Position numbers and translations under genes: made by a program. Source: Lumbricus rubellus (lineage: Eukaryota; Annelida; Clitellata; Crassiclitellata; Lumbricidae). From it: a DNA stretch of 64,000 bases. Of this stretch, positions 1 to 7,117 are shown one piece after another. Location: contig OX243814.1 in the NCBI GenBank assembly GCA_945859605.1, positions 16,543,620 to 16,607,619 of the forward strand. The letters are read 5' to 3'. Numbering within the stretch: position 1 is the first letter of the stretch; every line of letters begins with the position of its first letter. The notes under the pieces are model-generated. The model made no database searches. It saw only the letters and a program-made list of their open reading frames with translations, and was not told the DNA's origin.

Positions 1-187
1 CGTCGTCGGCGCAATGGCAACTCACCCCCGCGTGATGTTAGTTTGATCGACAACGAGATCATCATCGTTAATTGTCAATGCAATGGCAACTCATGCCTGT
101 GTGATGTAAGAGCGTGAGTGAACTACGACGTAGATACGGGATTACAATATCGCAAACGATTTTACACCGTTGGTTTATAATCGTCTC
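1..187 (+). repeat. Left terminal inverted repeat of the Polinton
   Basis: Positions 1-37 are the exact reverse complement of 14,251-14,287, and about 120-183 match 14,172-14,235 inverted with almost no differences. Between these blocks the left copy has about 65 extra bases, including a diverged second copy of GCAATGGCAACTCA (first copy near 11, second near 82). The left repeat has therefore undergone an internal duplication that the right one lacks. The repeat may continue to the left, outside the window. Confidence 0.9.
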
Positions 188-1148
188 ACAATGTCAACAA
201 GTCTTCAGTATCAATCCACGAGTTGAACGAGTCTGGGTAGCCTAACCACTTCACGAGACATTTCTTCCCGCGTTTCCTAATCACTTTTTCGATTCTAAAT
301 ATTTCTTGAGTTGTTTTCTGTAGCTCCTGATCGTAAAAAGAGCCTTGTATTTCCTCACCCGCAGAATCAGTAATCTTGTAAGTTGGCGGATCTGTGTATT
401 GAACCTGAGATACTACAAAAACCTCCTCCACCCATCTAGTCGTATAACCCTTCTCAAAAATATTCTTCTTTCTAGTTATTCTGACTCGATCGCCGATTGA
501 AAACTTTGGTGTAATAGGCTCTGAAATCTCATCGCCGTATAAATTCATAAATACAGTCTTTTCGTTCACTTTCATACTAGCCTTCGCGGGGGTCATTTTG
601 ATCGAAGAATGTCTCGTGTCATTATAATTACTAACCATTTCGTCTAATACATCGATATATCTTCTAGTTGAATTAGCCGTAAAGTATTTGAACATCTTCT
701 CTTTCATCGTACGCACCCATCTTTCTACGATGGAACTTTTTCCCTCGTTTTCGGTAGAATACAACTCGACTAAATTCTTCACATTTTTATTATAAAATTC
801 TTTCCCTTTGTCGCACCAAACTTTGACTGGCTGTCGACCACCCCTGAGTATCTTCACAAACCCATCAGCTGTAGACTTCCCACTCTTGTCATGTAATGGA
901 ACGATCCATCCGTATTTCGAAAACACATCTATTACGGTCAATAGAAATTTCACGCCATCATTATCTCTAGCGAAAGCCTGCATGTCGATTAGATCAGCCG
1001 CCCAAATCTGGTCAATCCCGCCAACACGGACCCGCCTCGTCCTAAAATTTCTCACTACTGGTTTGTGTAATTCATTCGCTAATTGATTAGTCCATTTCAG
1101 GTCCTGCTGTAATTTTGGGCTTTTTTTAAACCTAGCCCGAGACTCGTT
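186..1148 (-). CDS. Polinton integrase (rve DDE domain plus chromodomain)
   Basis: Retroviral-type integrase that inserts the element into host DNA. The catalytic core shows WAADLIDM (first Asp), VWCDKGKEF (second Asp) and an acidic helix with SIVERW (Glu), the DDE triad. The last 40 residues read FRIEKVIRKRG...VKWLGYPDSFNSWI, a chromodomain, as in other Polinton integrases. The frame is open back to the stop at 1149-1151, and its N-terminal part (LANELHKP before the RVE core) is typical of the family. No ATG occurs before the first catalytic Asp, so there is no obvious independent start; an internal GTG lies at 1055. The frame overlaps the PLA2 gene at a T TTA AAA heptamer (1130-1124, minus strand), suggesting -1 frameshifting, splicing, or a damaged start. 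Identity is secure; mode of expression is inferred. Confidence 0.93.
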   Translation of the reverse strand, partial: NESRARFKKSPKLQQDLKWTNQLANELHKPVVRNFRTRRVRVGGIDQIWAADLIDMQAFARDNDGVKFLLTVIDVFSKYGWIVPLHDKSGKSTADGFVKILRGGRQPVKVWCDKGKEFYNKNVKNLVELYSTENEGKSSIVERWVRTMKEKMFKYFTANSTRRYIDVLDEMVSNYNDTRHSSIKMTPAKASMKVNEKTVFMNLYGDEISEPITPKFSIGDRVRITRKKNIFEKGYTTRWVEEVFVVSQVQYTDPPTYKITDSAGEEIQGSFYDQELQKTTQEIFRIEKVIRKRGKKCLVKWLGYPDSFNSWIDTEDLLTL

Positions 1149-1639
1149 TTAGCGGACAAAATAGGTTTGACTATCGCCCTCTCTACGCGTTCCCGCAGAC
1201 TTGGATTAGGTATATTATTCAACTGGTTTATCATTGCTCTATCGGCGACATTCCTAGAAGCCGTATCAGTGTGTTGATTGTATGCTAAGTCATGAACGTA
1301 TGCCGCGCTATCTACCCTGTTTATAGGTTTGCTCCAATCTTTGGGGGTTTCGTTGGGGTCCAAACGCAAATCTAGCCTAGTACCGGGGCCAGTAAACTGA
1401 TGGCCCGGCAAATGTAATTCACCTGGAAATTTAGCCCAAGGTAATTTAATGTTGCTAGTGGCAGCGTTCAGCGAACTAACTAGATCCCCACCTTGCGCAA
1501 CAGCGGACGCCTTCACGAATTGAGTTTTTGTTTTCCCGCATACGACGCAAACACCTCTGAGCATCGATCTCCCGTTATTAGCCACGGTGTTCTGCACATC
1601 TCTCGTTTCGGTCTGTTCTTTACATTTTACACAATACAT
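1097..1639 (-). CDS. Zinc-ribbon / phospholipase A2-like protein
   Basis: 180 residues. The N-terminus has two CxxC pairs (YCVKCK near residue 3, CVVCGK near 32), a DUF5679-like zinc ribbon. Residues about 75-140 match the parvovirus/Polinton PLA2 fold: a glycine calcium loop (FTGPGTRLD) and the catalytic His-Asp with Tyr (AAYVHDLAY). In parvoviruses this activity breaches endosomal membranes during entry; the same role is inferred here. The ATG at 1639 faces the ATPase ATG at 1670, leaving 30 bp of AT-rich shared promoter. The end overlaps the integrase frame by 52 bases; the last codons run through a T3-A7 tract before TGA at 1097. Confidence 0.85.
   Translation of the reverse strand: MYCVKCKEQTETRDVQNTVANNGRSMLRGVCVVCGKTKTQFVKASAVAQGGDLVSSLNAATSNIKLPWAKFPGELHLPGHQFTGPGTRLDLRLDPNETPKDWSKPINRVDSAAYVHDLAYNQHTDTASRNVADRAMINQLNNIPNPSLRERVERAIVKPILSAKTSLGLGLKKAQNYSRT
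1124..1130 (-). promoter_or_regulatory. Candidate -1 ribosomal frameshift heptamer (PLA2 to integrase)
   Basis: On the minus strand the PLA2 frame reads GGT TTA AAA AAA GCC. T TTA AAA fits the X XXY YYZ slippery rule, and a -1 slip enters exactly the integrase frame. A second option, A AAA AAA, overlaps it. I did not identify a clear downstream stem or pseudoknot by eye. A length error in the A7 tract is the main alternative. Confidence 0.45.
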
Positions 1640-1669
1640 TTCGTTTTTTAATAATATATATTTTTAAAA
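1640..1669. promoter_or_regulatory. Divergent promoter between PLA2 and ATPase genes
   Basis: Only 30 bp separate two divergent ATGs. The stretch is almost pure A/T and contains AATATATATTTTTAAAA, which can serve as a TATA element on either strand. It marks the switch from the minus-strand integrase/PLA2 pair to the plus-strand virion block. Confidence 0.5.
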
Positions 1670-2458
1670 ATGGAGATTAGAGATATGAGTTGGGGCACAG
1701 CGCTCTCGAAAAGATTCAATAATCCGTTGTTACCCAAAAGCATACGTGGTTTGATAGTTGGGAAATCGGCGTGTGGAAAAACAACGCTTCTTCTTAATCT
1801 TTTACTCAGGCCAGACTGGTTGGATTATAATAACTTGCAGGTATTCGGTACTTCTCTGTTTCAACCGGAATATCGCATTATTAAAAAAGCATACGAAGAA
1901 AAATTGCCGAAAGAAGCGATCGTTTGGTTGTTCGACCACCGAGATGAAATCGTGGGACTAAATGCGTCGCCAGACCTTGTAATGGAAGAACTAGCAAAAA
2001 ACTCAGAAGCTAAATCTGATATAATTGCCAAGTTCTTTGAGAGCGCCGACGATGTGCCAGACCCAAGAGATTTGAGCGCTGAAAAGAAGAACCTGATGAT
2101 TTTTGATGATCTACAATTAGAAAAACAAAACAAATGCGAAACGTATTATAATCGGGGGCGGCATAGTAATGTAGATTGTTTTTACCTCGCCCAGAATTAT
2201 TTCAAATTACCGCGCCAAACAATCAGAGAAAATGCAAACTTTATTTGCCTGTTCAAACAAGACCTGAAAAATTGTAATCATATTTACAACGATCATGTGA
2301 GTACAGACATGTCGAAAGATGAATTTAGAAAACTATGCAAAACAGTATGGGAACGGCCTCATGGATTCGTGGTTTTAGACCTGACTAGCGACAAGTACAA
2401 TGGTAAATACCGATGCGGACTCGACGAATTTTATATAATCGAGGATCCGCCATTGTAA
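1670..2458 (+). CDS. DNA packaging ATPase (FtsK/HerA-type, A32-like)
   Basis: 262 residues, the usual size for Polinton and adintovirus packaging ATPases, which pump genomic DNA into the capsid. Walker A is GKSACGKTT near residue 31. Walker B is LMIFDDLQ near residue 142, with the acidic pair. Downstream, SNVDCFYLAQNYFKLPRQ carries the conserved sensor-like Gln/Asn region of this family. The ATG follows a TTTTTAAAAATGG context. The stop at 2458 is 20 bp before the next gene's ATG. The frame is intact. Confidence 0.92.
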   Translation: MEIRDMSWGTALSKRFNNPLLPKSIRGLIVGKSACGKTTLLLNLLLRPDWLDYNNLQVFGTSLFQPEYRIIKKAYEEKLPKEAIVWLFDHRDEIVGLNASPDLVMEELAKNSEAKSDIIAKFFESADDVPDPRDLSAEKKNLMIFDDLQLEKQNKCETYYNRGRHSNVDCFYLAQNYFKLPRQTIRENANFICLFKQDLKNCNHIYNDHVSTDMSKDEFRKLCKTVWERPHGFVVLDLTSDKYNGKYRCGLDEFYIIEDPPL

Positions 2459-2478
2459 AATTGTATTGTATAGTAAAA

Positions 2479-3276
2479 ATGGAATCATCGCTTCTCAAAC
2501 AGATATCGGAAAACACGGAAAAGACGGCCTGCAACACGGAACCAAAAACATCATTTTCCATTTTTCTCAGTGAAAAGAGCACGCGAATCAGAACGAAGTT
2601 TAATCCGCTGCTCGAACTGGAGAAGAATAAGAAATATGAAATGGCCTTGGTTGCCCTCGAGACGTACTATTCTTTTCCTAATATCGACGCGACAAACAAC
2701 GTCTTCAGGTATTCGCCGAATTCCGACACACCGTGGATAAACATTCAAGTTCCAGAGGGTTGCTATGAAATAACGGATATCAACGAATATATACAGAGGG
2801 TCATGAAGGGGAATGGGCATTACGACGGAGTAAATGGAGAATACTGTATCTCAATAGCGCCAAACACCAATACGCTGAGGTCTGTGGTAAATATAGCAGC
2901 AGGGGGCTATCAGGTTGACTTTACGTCAAAGAATTCGATCGGAAAGGTTCTAGGGTTTGACAAATGGATCTATTCGGCTGGATATAATGAATCGGAGAAC
3001 TTGGTAAATATAATGAGTGTCAGCAGCCTGAGAGTGACCAGCGACATTATCGGGTCTTCGTACACTAACGGAACATCGGAAAACGTGATATATTCTTTTT
3101 TCCCAAACGTAGGCCCGGGTTACAAGATTATCGAAGTGCCACATAATTTGATATATCTCCCGATTTTGCTATCTACAATTTCAACGATGGAAACGAGGCT
3201 CACAGACCAACACGGGAACCTACTAAATCTTCGAGGTGAAGAATTGGCGATTCGATTTCACATCAGAGAAGTTTGA
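2479..3276 (+). CDS. Probable minor capsid (penton-like) protein
   Basis: 265 residues from the ATG at 2479 (context GTAAAAATGG). The frame is open upstream to 2413, but that part overlaps the ATPase gene and is unlikely to be used. The protein has the Polinton-wide pattern KKYEMALVALETYYSFPNI near residue 54, VLGFDK mid-protein, and LIYLP plus DQHGNLLNLRGEEL near the C-terminus. I assign it to the conserved Polinton protein usually interpreted as the single-jelly-roll penton of the vertices. It sits between the ATPase and the pX-like gene, as expected for a virion cluster. No lesion is seen. The penton call rests on remembered family pattern, not a structure match. Confidence 0.7.
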   Translation: MESSLLKQISENTEKTACNTEPKTSFSIFLSEKSTRIRTKFNPLLELEKNKKYEMALVALETYYSFPNIDATNNVFRYSPNSDTPWINIQVPEGCYEITDINEYIQRVMKGNGHYDGVNGEYCISIAPNTNTLRSVVNIAAGGYQVDFTSKNSIGKVLGFDKWIYSAGYNESENLVNIMSVSSLRVTSDIIGSSYTNGTSENVIYSFFPNVGPGYKIIEVPHNLIYLPILLSTISTMETRLTDQHGNLLNLRGEELAIRFHIREV

Positions 3277-3300
3277 AAGTTTTTGTAATTTATTAATAAA

Positions 3301-3897
3301 ATGAATCGTTACACGGGCGTAAAAGTTAATATTTCAGAAGCGCAACAAGACAAAATTAAAAGATCACTTCAAGCGGGGAGCGGCGTGAGTATCAAACTAT
3401 CGCACGATGATTTGAATGGCGAACACGTTTTGGCTCTCACCCAGGCGCAAATCAATAAAATGGCAGCGGCCTACCAAAAAGGAACTGGCATGATTATTAA
3501 AATGAGTAAAACGCAATTGGAGAACAACAAGAAAGTCGAGGGTGGATTCATAGGCGCTTTACTTCCGTTTCTGGCGACAGCGGGTCGGTTCCTTCTGTCT
3601 AATGCACTGCCAAGTTTGGCGATGGGAGCGCTAAGTGGTCTCGGCTCCGCGGCAACTACCAAGATTGTAGATAAAATCAGCGGTTCGGGTGTAATGTATG
3701 TCAAGAAAGGCGACATGGCGTACAAAATAAGAGCAGCCGGATCTGGTTTGTACTTGTCTCCATGGCAAAAAGGTGGCTCAATAACGGCATCCGGGCTGTA
3801 CATGAAAACAGGGTCGGGCTATGCGAGGGGCGAAGGATTTTTGTTGGGCCCCAACTCTCCGTTTCGGAACATTCCGATTCTCGGCATGATATTATAA
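3301..3897 (+). CDS. Gly-rich pX-like virion protein with hydrophobic segment
   Basis: 198 residues. The N-terminal 75 residues hold two similar modules: VKVNISEAQQDKIKRSLQ...GSGVSIKLS and LALTQAQINKMAAAYQ...GTGMIIKMS, i.e. an internal duplication ending in a 'G-G-I-K-hydrophobic-S' strand. A Gly/Ala/Leu-rich hydrophobic stretch follows (about residues 83-112, GGFIGALLPFLATAGRFLL), then a Gly-Ser-Tyr-rich tail with GSGLYLSP and GSGLYMKTG-like repeats. This architecture is typical of small Polinton/adintovirus proteins compared with adenovirus pX or pVI, which are core or membrane-active components. Function is inferred only from architecture and position in the virion block. Confidence 0.65.
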   Translation: MNRYTGVKVNISEAQQDKIKRSLQAGSGVSIKLSHDDLNGEHVLALTQAQINKMAAAYQKGTGMIIKMSKTQLENNKKVEGGFIGALLPFLATAGRFLLSNALPSLAMGALSGLGSAATTKIVDKISGSGVMYVKKGDMAYKIRAAGSGLYLSPWQKGGSITASGLYMKTGSGYARGEGFLLGPNSPFRNIPILGMIL

Positions 3898-3913
3898 ACT
3901 ATTCTATTATAAA

Positions 3914-4312
3914 ATGTCGAGACCAATACACAAATTTGGAACTAAACCAACTAGACCGGTAGAGGTTAGAACGCAGCCCGTTTCAGTCTTTTGGAAGATT
4001 ACGAGCGGTGTTACTCGCGTCCCAGTAAGACAACTAGGGGGCCTGCGATGGGAGATTTTTGCGCAAAATGATATCACGATACAACCAAAGACAGCAAATA
4101 CGCTAAGGCTTGGACTAGGTGTAGAAATGGCGGCAGGACTTTGCCTCGTTTCCCTCAGACAGAGTATCAAAGAACGACGATGCAGCCTACTAGACGGAGT
4201 GATTTCAGAAGATGTGATCGATGATATCATAGTTTCCATTCAAAACAACTCCGATTCGGCAGTAACTATAAACGAAGGAGATTCGCTATGCTGTGTAAAT
4301 TATCTGCGGTAA
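3914..4312 (+). CDS. dUTPase-fold protein, probably non-catalytic
   Basis: 132 residues. The second half follows the trimeric dUTPase strand order: ITIQPKTANTLRLGLGVEM (Pro-rich strand and turn), CLVSLRQS in the place of the RSS motif, LLDGVISEDVIDDIIVSIQN in the place of GVID..YRGEI..N, and TINEGDSLCCV in the place of the hydrophobic GDRIAQ strand. The catalytic Asp/Tyr pattern GVIDxxY is replaced (Val-Ile-Ser, no Tyr), so hydrolysis is doubtful. A structural or regulatory use of the fold is known for other viruses, such as adenovirus E4 ORF1 relatives. It is 16 bp after the previous stop and ends 29 bp before the next ATG. The fold assignment is by eye and needs a profile search. Confidence 0.55.
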   Translation: MSRPIHKFGTKPTRPVEVRTQPVSVFWKITSGVTRVPVRQLGGLRWEIFAQNDITIQPKTANTLRLGLGVEMAAGLCLVSLRQSIKERRCSLLDGVISEDVIDDIIVSIQNNSDSAVTINEGDSLCCVNYLR

Positions 4313-4341
4313 AAAAATATATATTGCTAATAAATAAAAGA

Positions 4342-4860
4342 ATGGAATACGAAGGCATCAAACTCTATCCAAACCTAACAAATATAACACCCTCTGCGCC
4401 AGAAGGTGAAATACAAATAGCCGCAGGGTCCGCACAAACGTATCGGCTTCAAAAGATTAGCGAAATCAAAAAGGAGATCGAGCAAGAACGAGACAAAAGA
4501 GCAACGCTGAGTAAAAAGTACCATAGAAGTGTAAGCGTAATCGGCGTAGTAGACAGCTTCCTCATGGTGGTCACGATGGGGCTCGGAATTTCGGGAATCG
4601 GCGTACTAGCCACCATAATTGCAACCCCCATCGCTATTGCTATGGAAGGGACAGCGCTAGGTGCGGGGCTATTGAGTATAATCGGCAGCCGAATCTGTAA
4701 AAAGCTCGCCCTGAAAGCGGCGAAACACGAAAAGATCAAAACGCTAGCTGATGCGAAGCTCAACACGATCAGCGACCATATTTCAAAAGCTCTCGTAGAT
4801 GATCACATTTCAGATGAGGAATATTCTCTGATTCTAAGCGAGATTGAAAAAATTCAATAG
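4342..4860 (+). CDS. Membrane-hairpin Polinton protein (first frame of a frameshifted gene)
   Basis: 172 residues from the ATG at 4342. A charged helical region (residues 30-60, EIKKEIEQERDKR) precedes two hydrophobic segments (about 70-93, SVIGVVDSFLMVVTMGLGI, and 97-125), then a basic/helical region KLALKAAKHEKIKTLADAKL and SDEEYSLILSEIEKI. This pattern recurs in Polinton/adintovirus proteins of unknown function, plausibly virion-membrane or scaffold associated. The frame stops at 4860 inside a region where relatives continue; the continuation is open in the +1 frame and overlaps from about 4844. The shift lies at a run of six A's (4848-4853), so one extra A explains it. Confidence 0.65.
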   Translation: MEYEGIKLYPNLTNITPSAPEGEIQIAAGSAQTYRLQKISEIKKEIEQERDKRATLSKKYHRSVSVIGVVDSFLMVVTMGLGISGIGVLATIIATPIAIAMEGTALGAGLLSIIGSRICKKLALKAAKHEKIKTLADAKLNTISDHISKALVDDHISDEEYSLILSEIEKIQ

Positions 4861-5041
4861 CATGAAAGAAGAAATTAAAAGTAAGTCGAAAGTTGCGGCA
4901 GCCGCGATGGACGAGGAAACGAAACAATCACTCATCGATCGGGGAAGAGAGGAAGTCAGGCAGTCCTTTCAAAGCATGTTTGAGAAAAATACCGAATCTG
5001 TGAGAAAGACGACTAACGTGAACATGTATGAAATCATGTAG
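4844..5041 (+). CDS. C-terminal continuation of the membrane-hairpin protein, out of frame
   Basis: About 60 residues, strongly helical and charged (MKEEIKSKSK, then MDEETKQSLIDRGREEVRQ). It carries on the reading of the preceding gene after a one-base frame change at the A6 run and has no convincing start of its own. ATG codons at 4862 could start a separate 59-residue product. The most economical view is one gene broken by a homopolymer indel, either a real mutation or a sequencing error. Confidence 0.55.
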   Translation: MKKFNSMKEEIKSKSKVAAAAMDEETKQSLIDRGREEVRQSFQSMFEKNTESVRKTTNVNMYEIM

Positions 5042-5187
5042 AGTTTTGCAGAGTTTTGTAGACCTATGTCGCTATGTCTGAAAATACGTCTAACTTGTGT
5101 TTTTACACATGTCGAAAAACATGTAGAAAAACACGTCTAAAAACACGTCGAAAAACACATCGTAAAACATTAATTTTTTTATTAAAA
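5042..5187 (+). repeat. 12-bp minisatellite and AT-rich leader before the next virion gene
   Basis: The longest gap in the virion block. It holds about five imperfect tandem copies of ACACGTCGAAAA (5107-5167), each with a near-palindromic ACRYGT core, followed by AT-rich TTAATTTTTTTATTAAAAATG. The reading frame is open through it but codes for a monotonous Arg/Lys/Thr repeat, so the gene is taken to start after it. The repeated core could bind a regulator or be a simple expansion. Confidence 0.6.
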
Positions 5188-6090
5188 ATGTCGTTTCTAA
5201 AGATAGATGACCCGGCGAAAAAAAATATCATAGTCGAAGAGTTTCTGAAATCCAAGAAGAATATTCAACAGAACTTTTTATCGGAGAGATTGGGGGATTC
5301 GGGGCTACAACAAGAATTAACCAAGCTGTACAAGCCTATCGTCGATTCGCAATCCGCAATTTCCAAAGAGCAAAATGTCTTACTATCCGCCATCAAAGAA
5401 AACTCGATAGCTACTACAAACGCACTACAGACGCTACCCGCTTCGTTGAAGATTCAATTTCCTCAGTATCCCTCGATAGAAGCGTATAGCGATGATCCGA
5501 CTGAGGATATTAGAACTTTAGAATTAGGTGATGTAGCCACCAAGTACCTTCATCAATACGCCTCCGATAGAAAAATCGTAGACACGACGTTCGGAATACG
5601 ATCAAAAAATGGTCAATTCTACATCGGCGATACTCCAATTTTTATTCAAGGAGACGATGTGACGGTTGGAAATAAGACGTATGGCGGAACACCGGGGCTT
5701 TGGGAGTTGTTGACGATGAAACAGCCGAACGCGTCGATATACGATAATAATGATAGAGACGATTACGCCGAGATTCTACTCGCGTCGGATGCTATCAGAC
5801 AGCCAAAAAATCCCAACAAACCGAAAGCATCTTCGAGCGTCAAATATAGAGAAATTATCAAGCCGATATGGGAAAAGAGGACTCGTAATGCGGTGGGTAA
5901 AGGCGTGGGTGGTGTAATCGTTATTTCCGAAGATCCAAACGTATTAGCGAAACAGCTAGAACTACGATTTCAAAGCTTCAAAGCAGGTAATACCGGCGTG
6001 AGAAACGAGATCGTGGCGATGTGCGACGCGTTATTGAGGCAGGAAGTGCTGAGTAAAGATGCTTACAAAAATATAATGATGACATTGTAA
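5188..6090 (+). CDS. Conserved Polinton protein of unknown function
   Basis: 300 residues from the ATG at 5188 (TTAAAAATGTC context). The frame extends to 5074 only through the repeat, so the internal ATG is preferred. The N-terminal third is helical (EEFLKSKKNIQQNFLSERLG, then coiled-coil-like segments). The C-terminal half has the family pattern DTTFGIRSKNGQFYIG, GGTPGLWELLTMKQPNA, KYREIIKPIWEKR and GNTGVRNEIVAMCDALLRQ. I recognise this as a protein encoded by many animal Polintons, widespread as 'uncharacterized' host annotations. Its place among capsid genes suggests a structural or assembly role. Intact. Confidence 0.72.
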   Translation: MSFLKIDDPAKKNIIVEEFLKSKKNIQQNFLSERLGDSGLQQELTKLYKPIVDSQSAISKEQNVLLSAIKENSIATTNALQTLPASLKIQFPQYPSIEAYSDDPTEDIRTLELGDVATKYLHQYASDRKIVDTTFGIRSKNGQFYIGDTPIFIQGDDVTVGNKTYGGTPGLWELLTMKQPNASIYDNNDRDDYAEILLASDAIRQPKNPNKPKASSSVKYREIIKPIWEKRTRNAVGKGVGGVIVISEDPNVLAKQLELRFQSFKAGNTGVRNEIVAMCDALLRQEVLSKDAYKNIMMTL

Positions 6091-6102
6091 AATGCAGAAA
6101 AA

Positions 6103-6561
6103 ATGCAAGTCGTTAATAGAAGGAGGTATAGAAAACAATACGTTATCGGAGGATCGGGAATATTCGATACAATTTCGGGATTTTTCAAACGACTAGTAAC
6201 GTCGAACGCCGCCAAACAATTAGCAACGACCGCTCTCAACGCGAGTAAAGACGTGGCGAAAGAAATTGGGAAAAAGGCCATCGATGTTGGGAAAACAACC
6301 GCAATCGACGCCGGCAAACGATTAGTGGACAAAGCAGTGGCCAAACTGTTTACTCCTGCTCCTACTCCCACCTCCAAGAAAATTACGCCAGAAACTAGAC
6401 AAATTTTAGAGCGGCTGAGCGGCGTAGGTAGCGTAGGTAGCGTTGGGTTGTCCTCGAATATCAATAATCTCATGATGGGGGATGGTCTGAAGAAGAACGG
6501 CGCCATATCGATACAAGATTTAGTACGCTCGCTAAACGGCGCCGGAATGAAGGTCGCGTAA
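6103..6561 (+). CDS. Small basic amphipathic virion protein (pVI/pX-like)
   Basis: 152 residues, starting 12 bp after the previous stop. Arg-rich start (NRRRYRKQYVIGGSGIFD), then a long alternating Ala/Lys/hydrophobic region (about residues 22-85) that would form amphipathic helices, a Pro/Thr linker (TPAPTPTSK), and a C-terminal tail with LVRSLNGAGMKVA. Gly-Gly-Ser-Gly near residue 17 resembles an adenovirus-protease-like cleavage context (xGGxG), compatible with the protease at 9417-9884. It lies directly upstream of the major capsid gene. In adenoviruses pVI links hexon to the core and lyses membranes; the analogy is inferred. Confidence 0.6.
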   Translation: MQVVNRRRYRKQYVIGGSGIFDTISGFFKRLVTSNAAKQLATTALNASKDVAKEIGKKAIDVGKTTAIDAGKRLVDKAVAKLFTPAPTPTSKKITPETRQILERLSGVGSVGSVGLSSNINNLMMGDGLKKNGAISIQDLVRSLNGAGMKVA

Positions 6562-6586
6562 AAAATATTATCGCGTAGTAGTAAAA

Positions 6587-7117
6587 ATGCAATCATCCGA
6601 TATTCTGAGATTTACCGAACAACCATTGAGCGATGAAAGCGTCGAACGCTACGAATGGTACGAGTATGAGCCGATATCGGGGGCGAATCTAAACACCTCC
6701 GGTGAGATTAGAATAAACATCGAACTTCAAGATTTATTTTGTCATCCGGCGGAATCTTACCTGCTGTTCGAGGGTAGATTGACGAAGGCGGCCAACGCCT
6801 TCTACGTTAATGCCGATGAAGCAACTCTTACGAATAATGGGCTCATGCATCTTTTCAGCCAAATTTCGTATTCCCTGTCGAATCAGGAAATTGAATCGAT
6901 ATTTCACCCAGGTCAAGCAACGACGATGCTCGGATTACTCAAATACCCGAATGATTTTCAACTAGCTCAAGGTCTGAATCAGTTGTGGTACAAGGACAGC
7001 GGAGCGACGGCTGCTATCGCGAATAATCAAGGTTTCGCATATAATTCAAAAACCAAATGCCAAAGGTACTTTCAGCTTTGTAGTTCCATTGAAGCATATT
7101 TTCGGATTTTGCGATGA
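6587..7117 (+). CDS. Major capsid protein, N-terminal part (frameshifted)
   Basis: Double-jelly-roll hexon-like major capsid protein of Polintons/adintoviruses. This first frame (about 155 meaningful residues from the ATG at 6587) starts with SSDILRFTEQPLSDESVERYEWYEYEP and contains the first-roll strands. Near 7037-7062 the family reading leaves this frame and continues in the +1 frame; what follows here up to the TGA at 7117 is out-of-frame noise. A run of five A's at about 7048 is the likely place of one extra base. If the lesion is real, this copy cannot make a complete capsid protein by normal translation. Confidence 0.85.
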   Translation: MQSSDILRFTEQPLSDESVERYEWYEYEPISGANLNTSGEIRINIELQDLFCHPAESYLLFEGRLTKAANAFYVNADEATLTNNGLMHLFSQISYSLSNQEIESIFHPGQATTMLGLLKYPNDFQLAQGLNQLWYKDSGATAAIANNQGFAYNSKTKCQRYFQLCSSIEAYFRILR

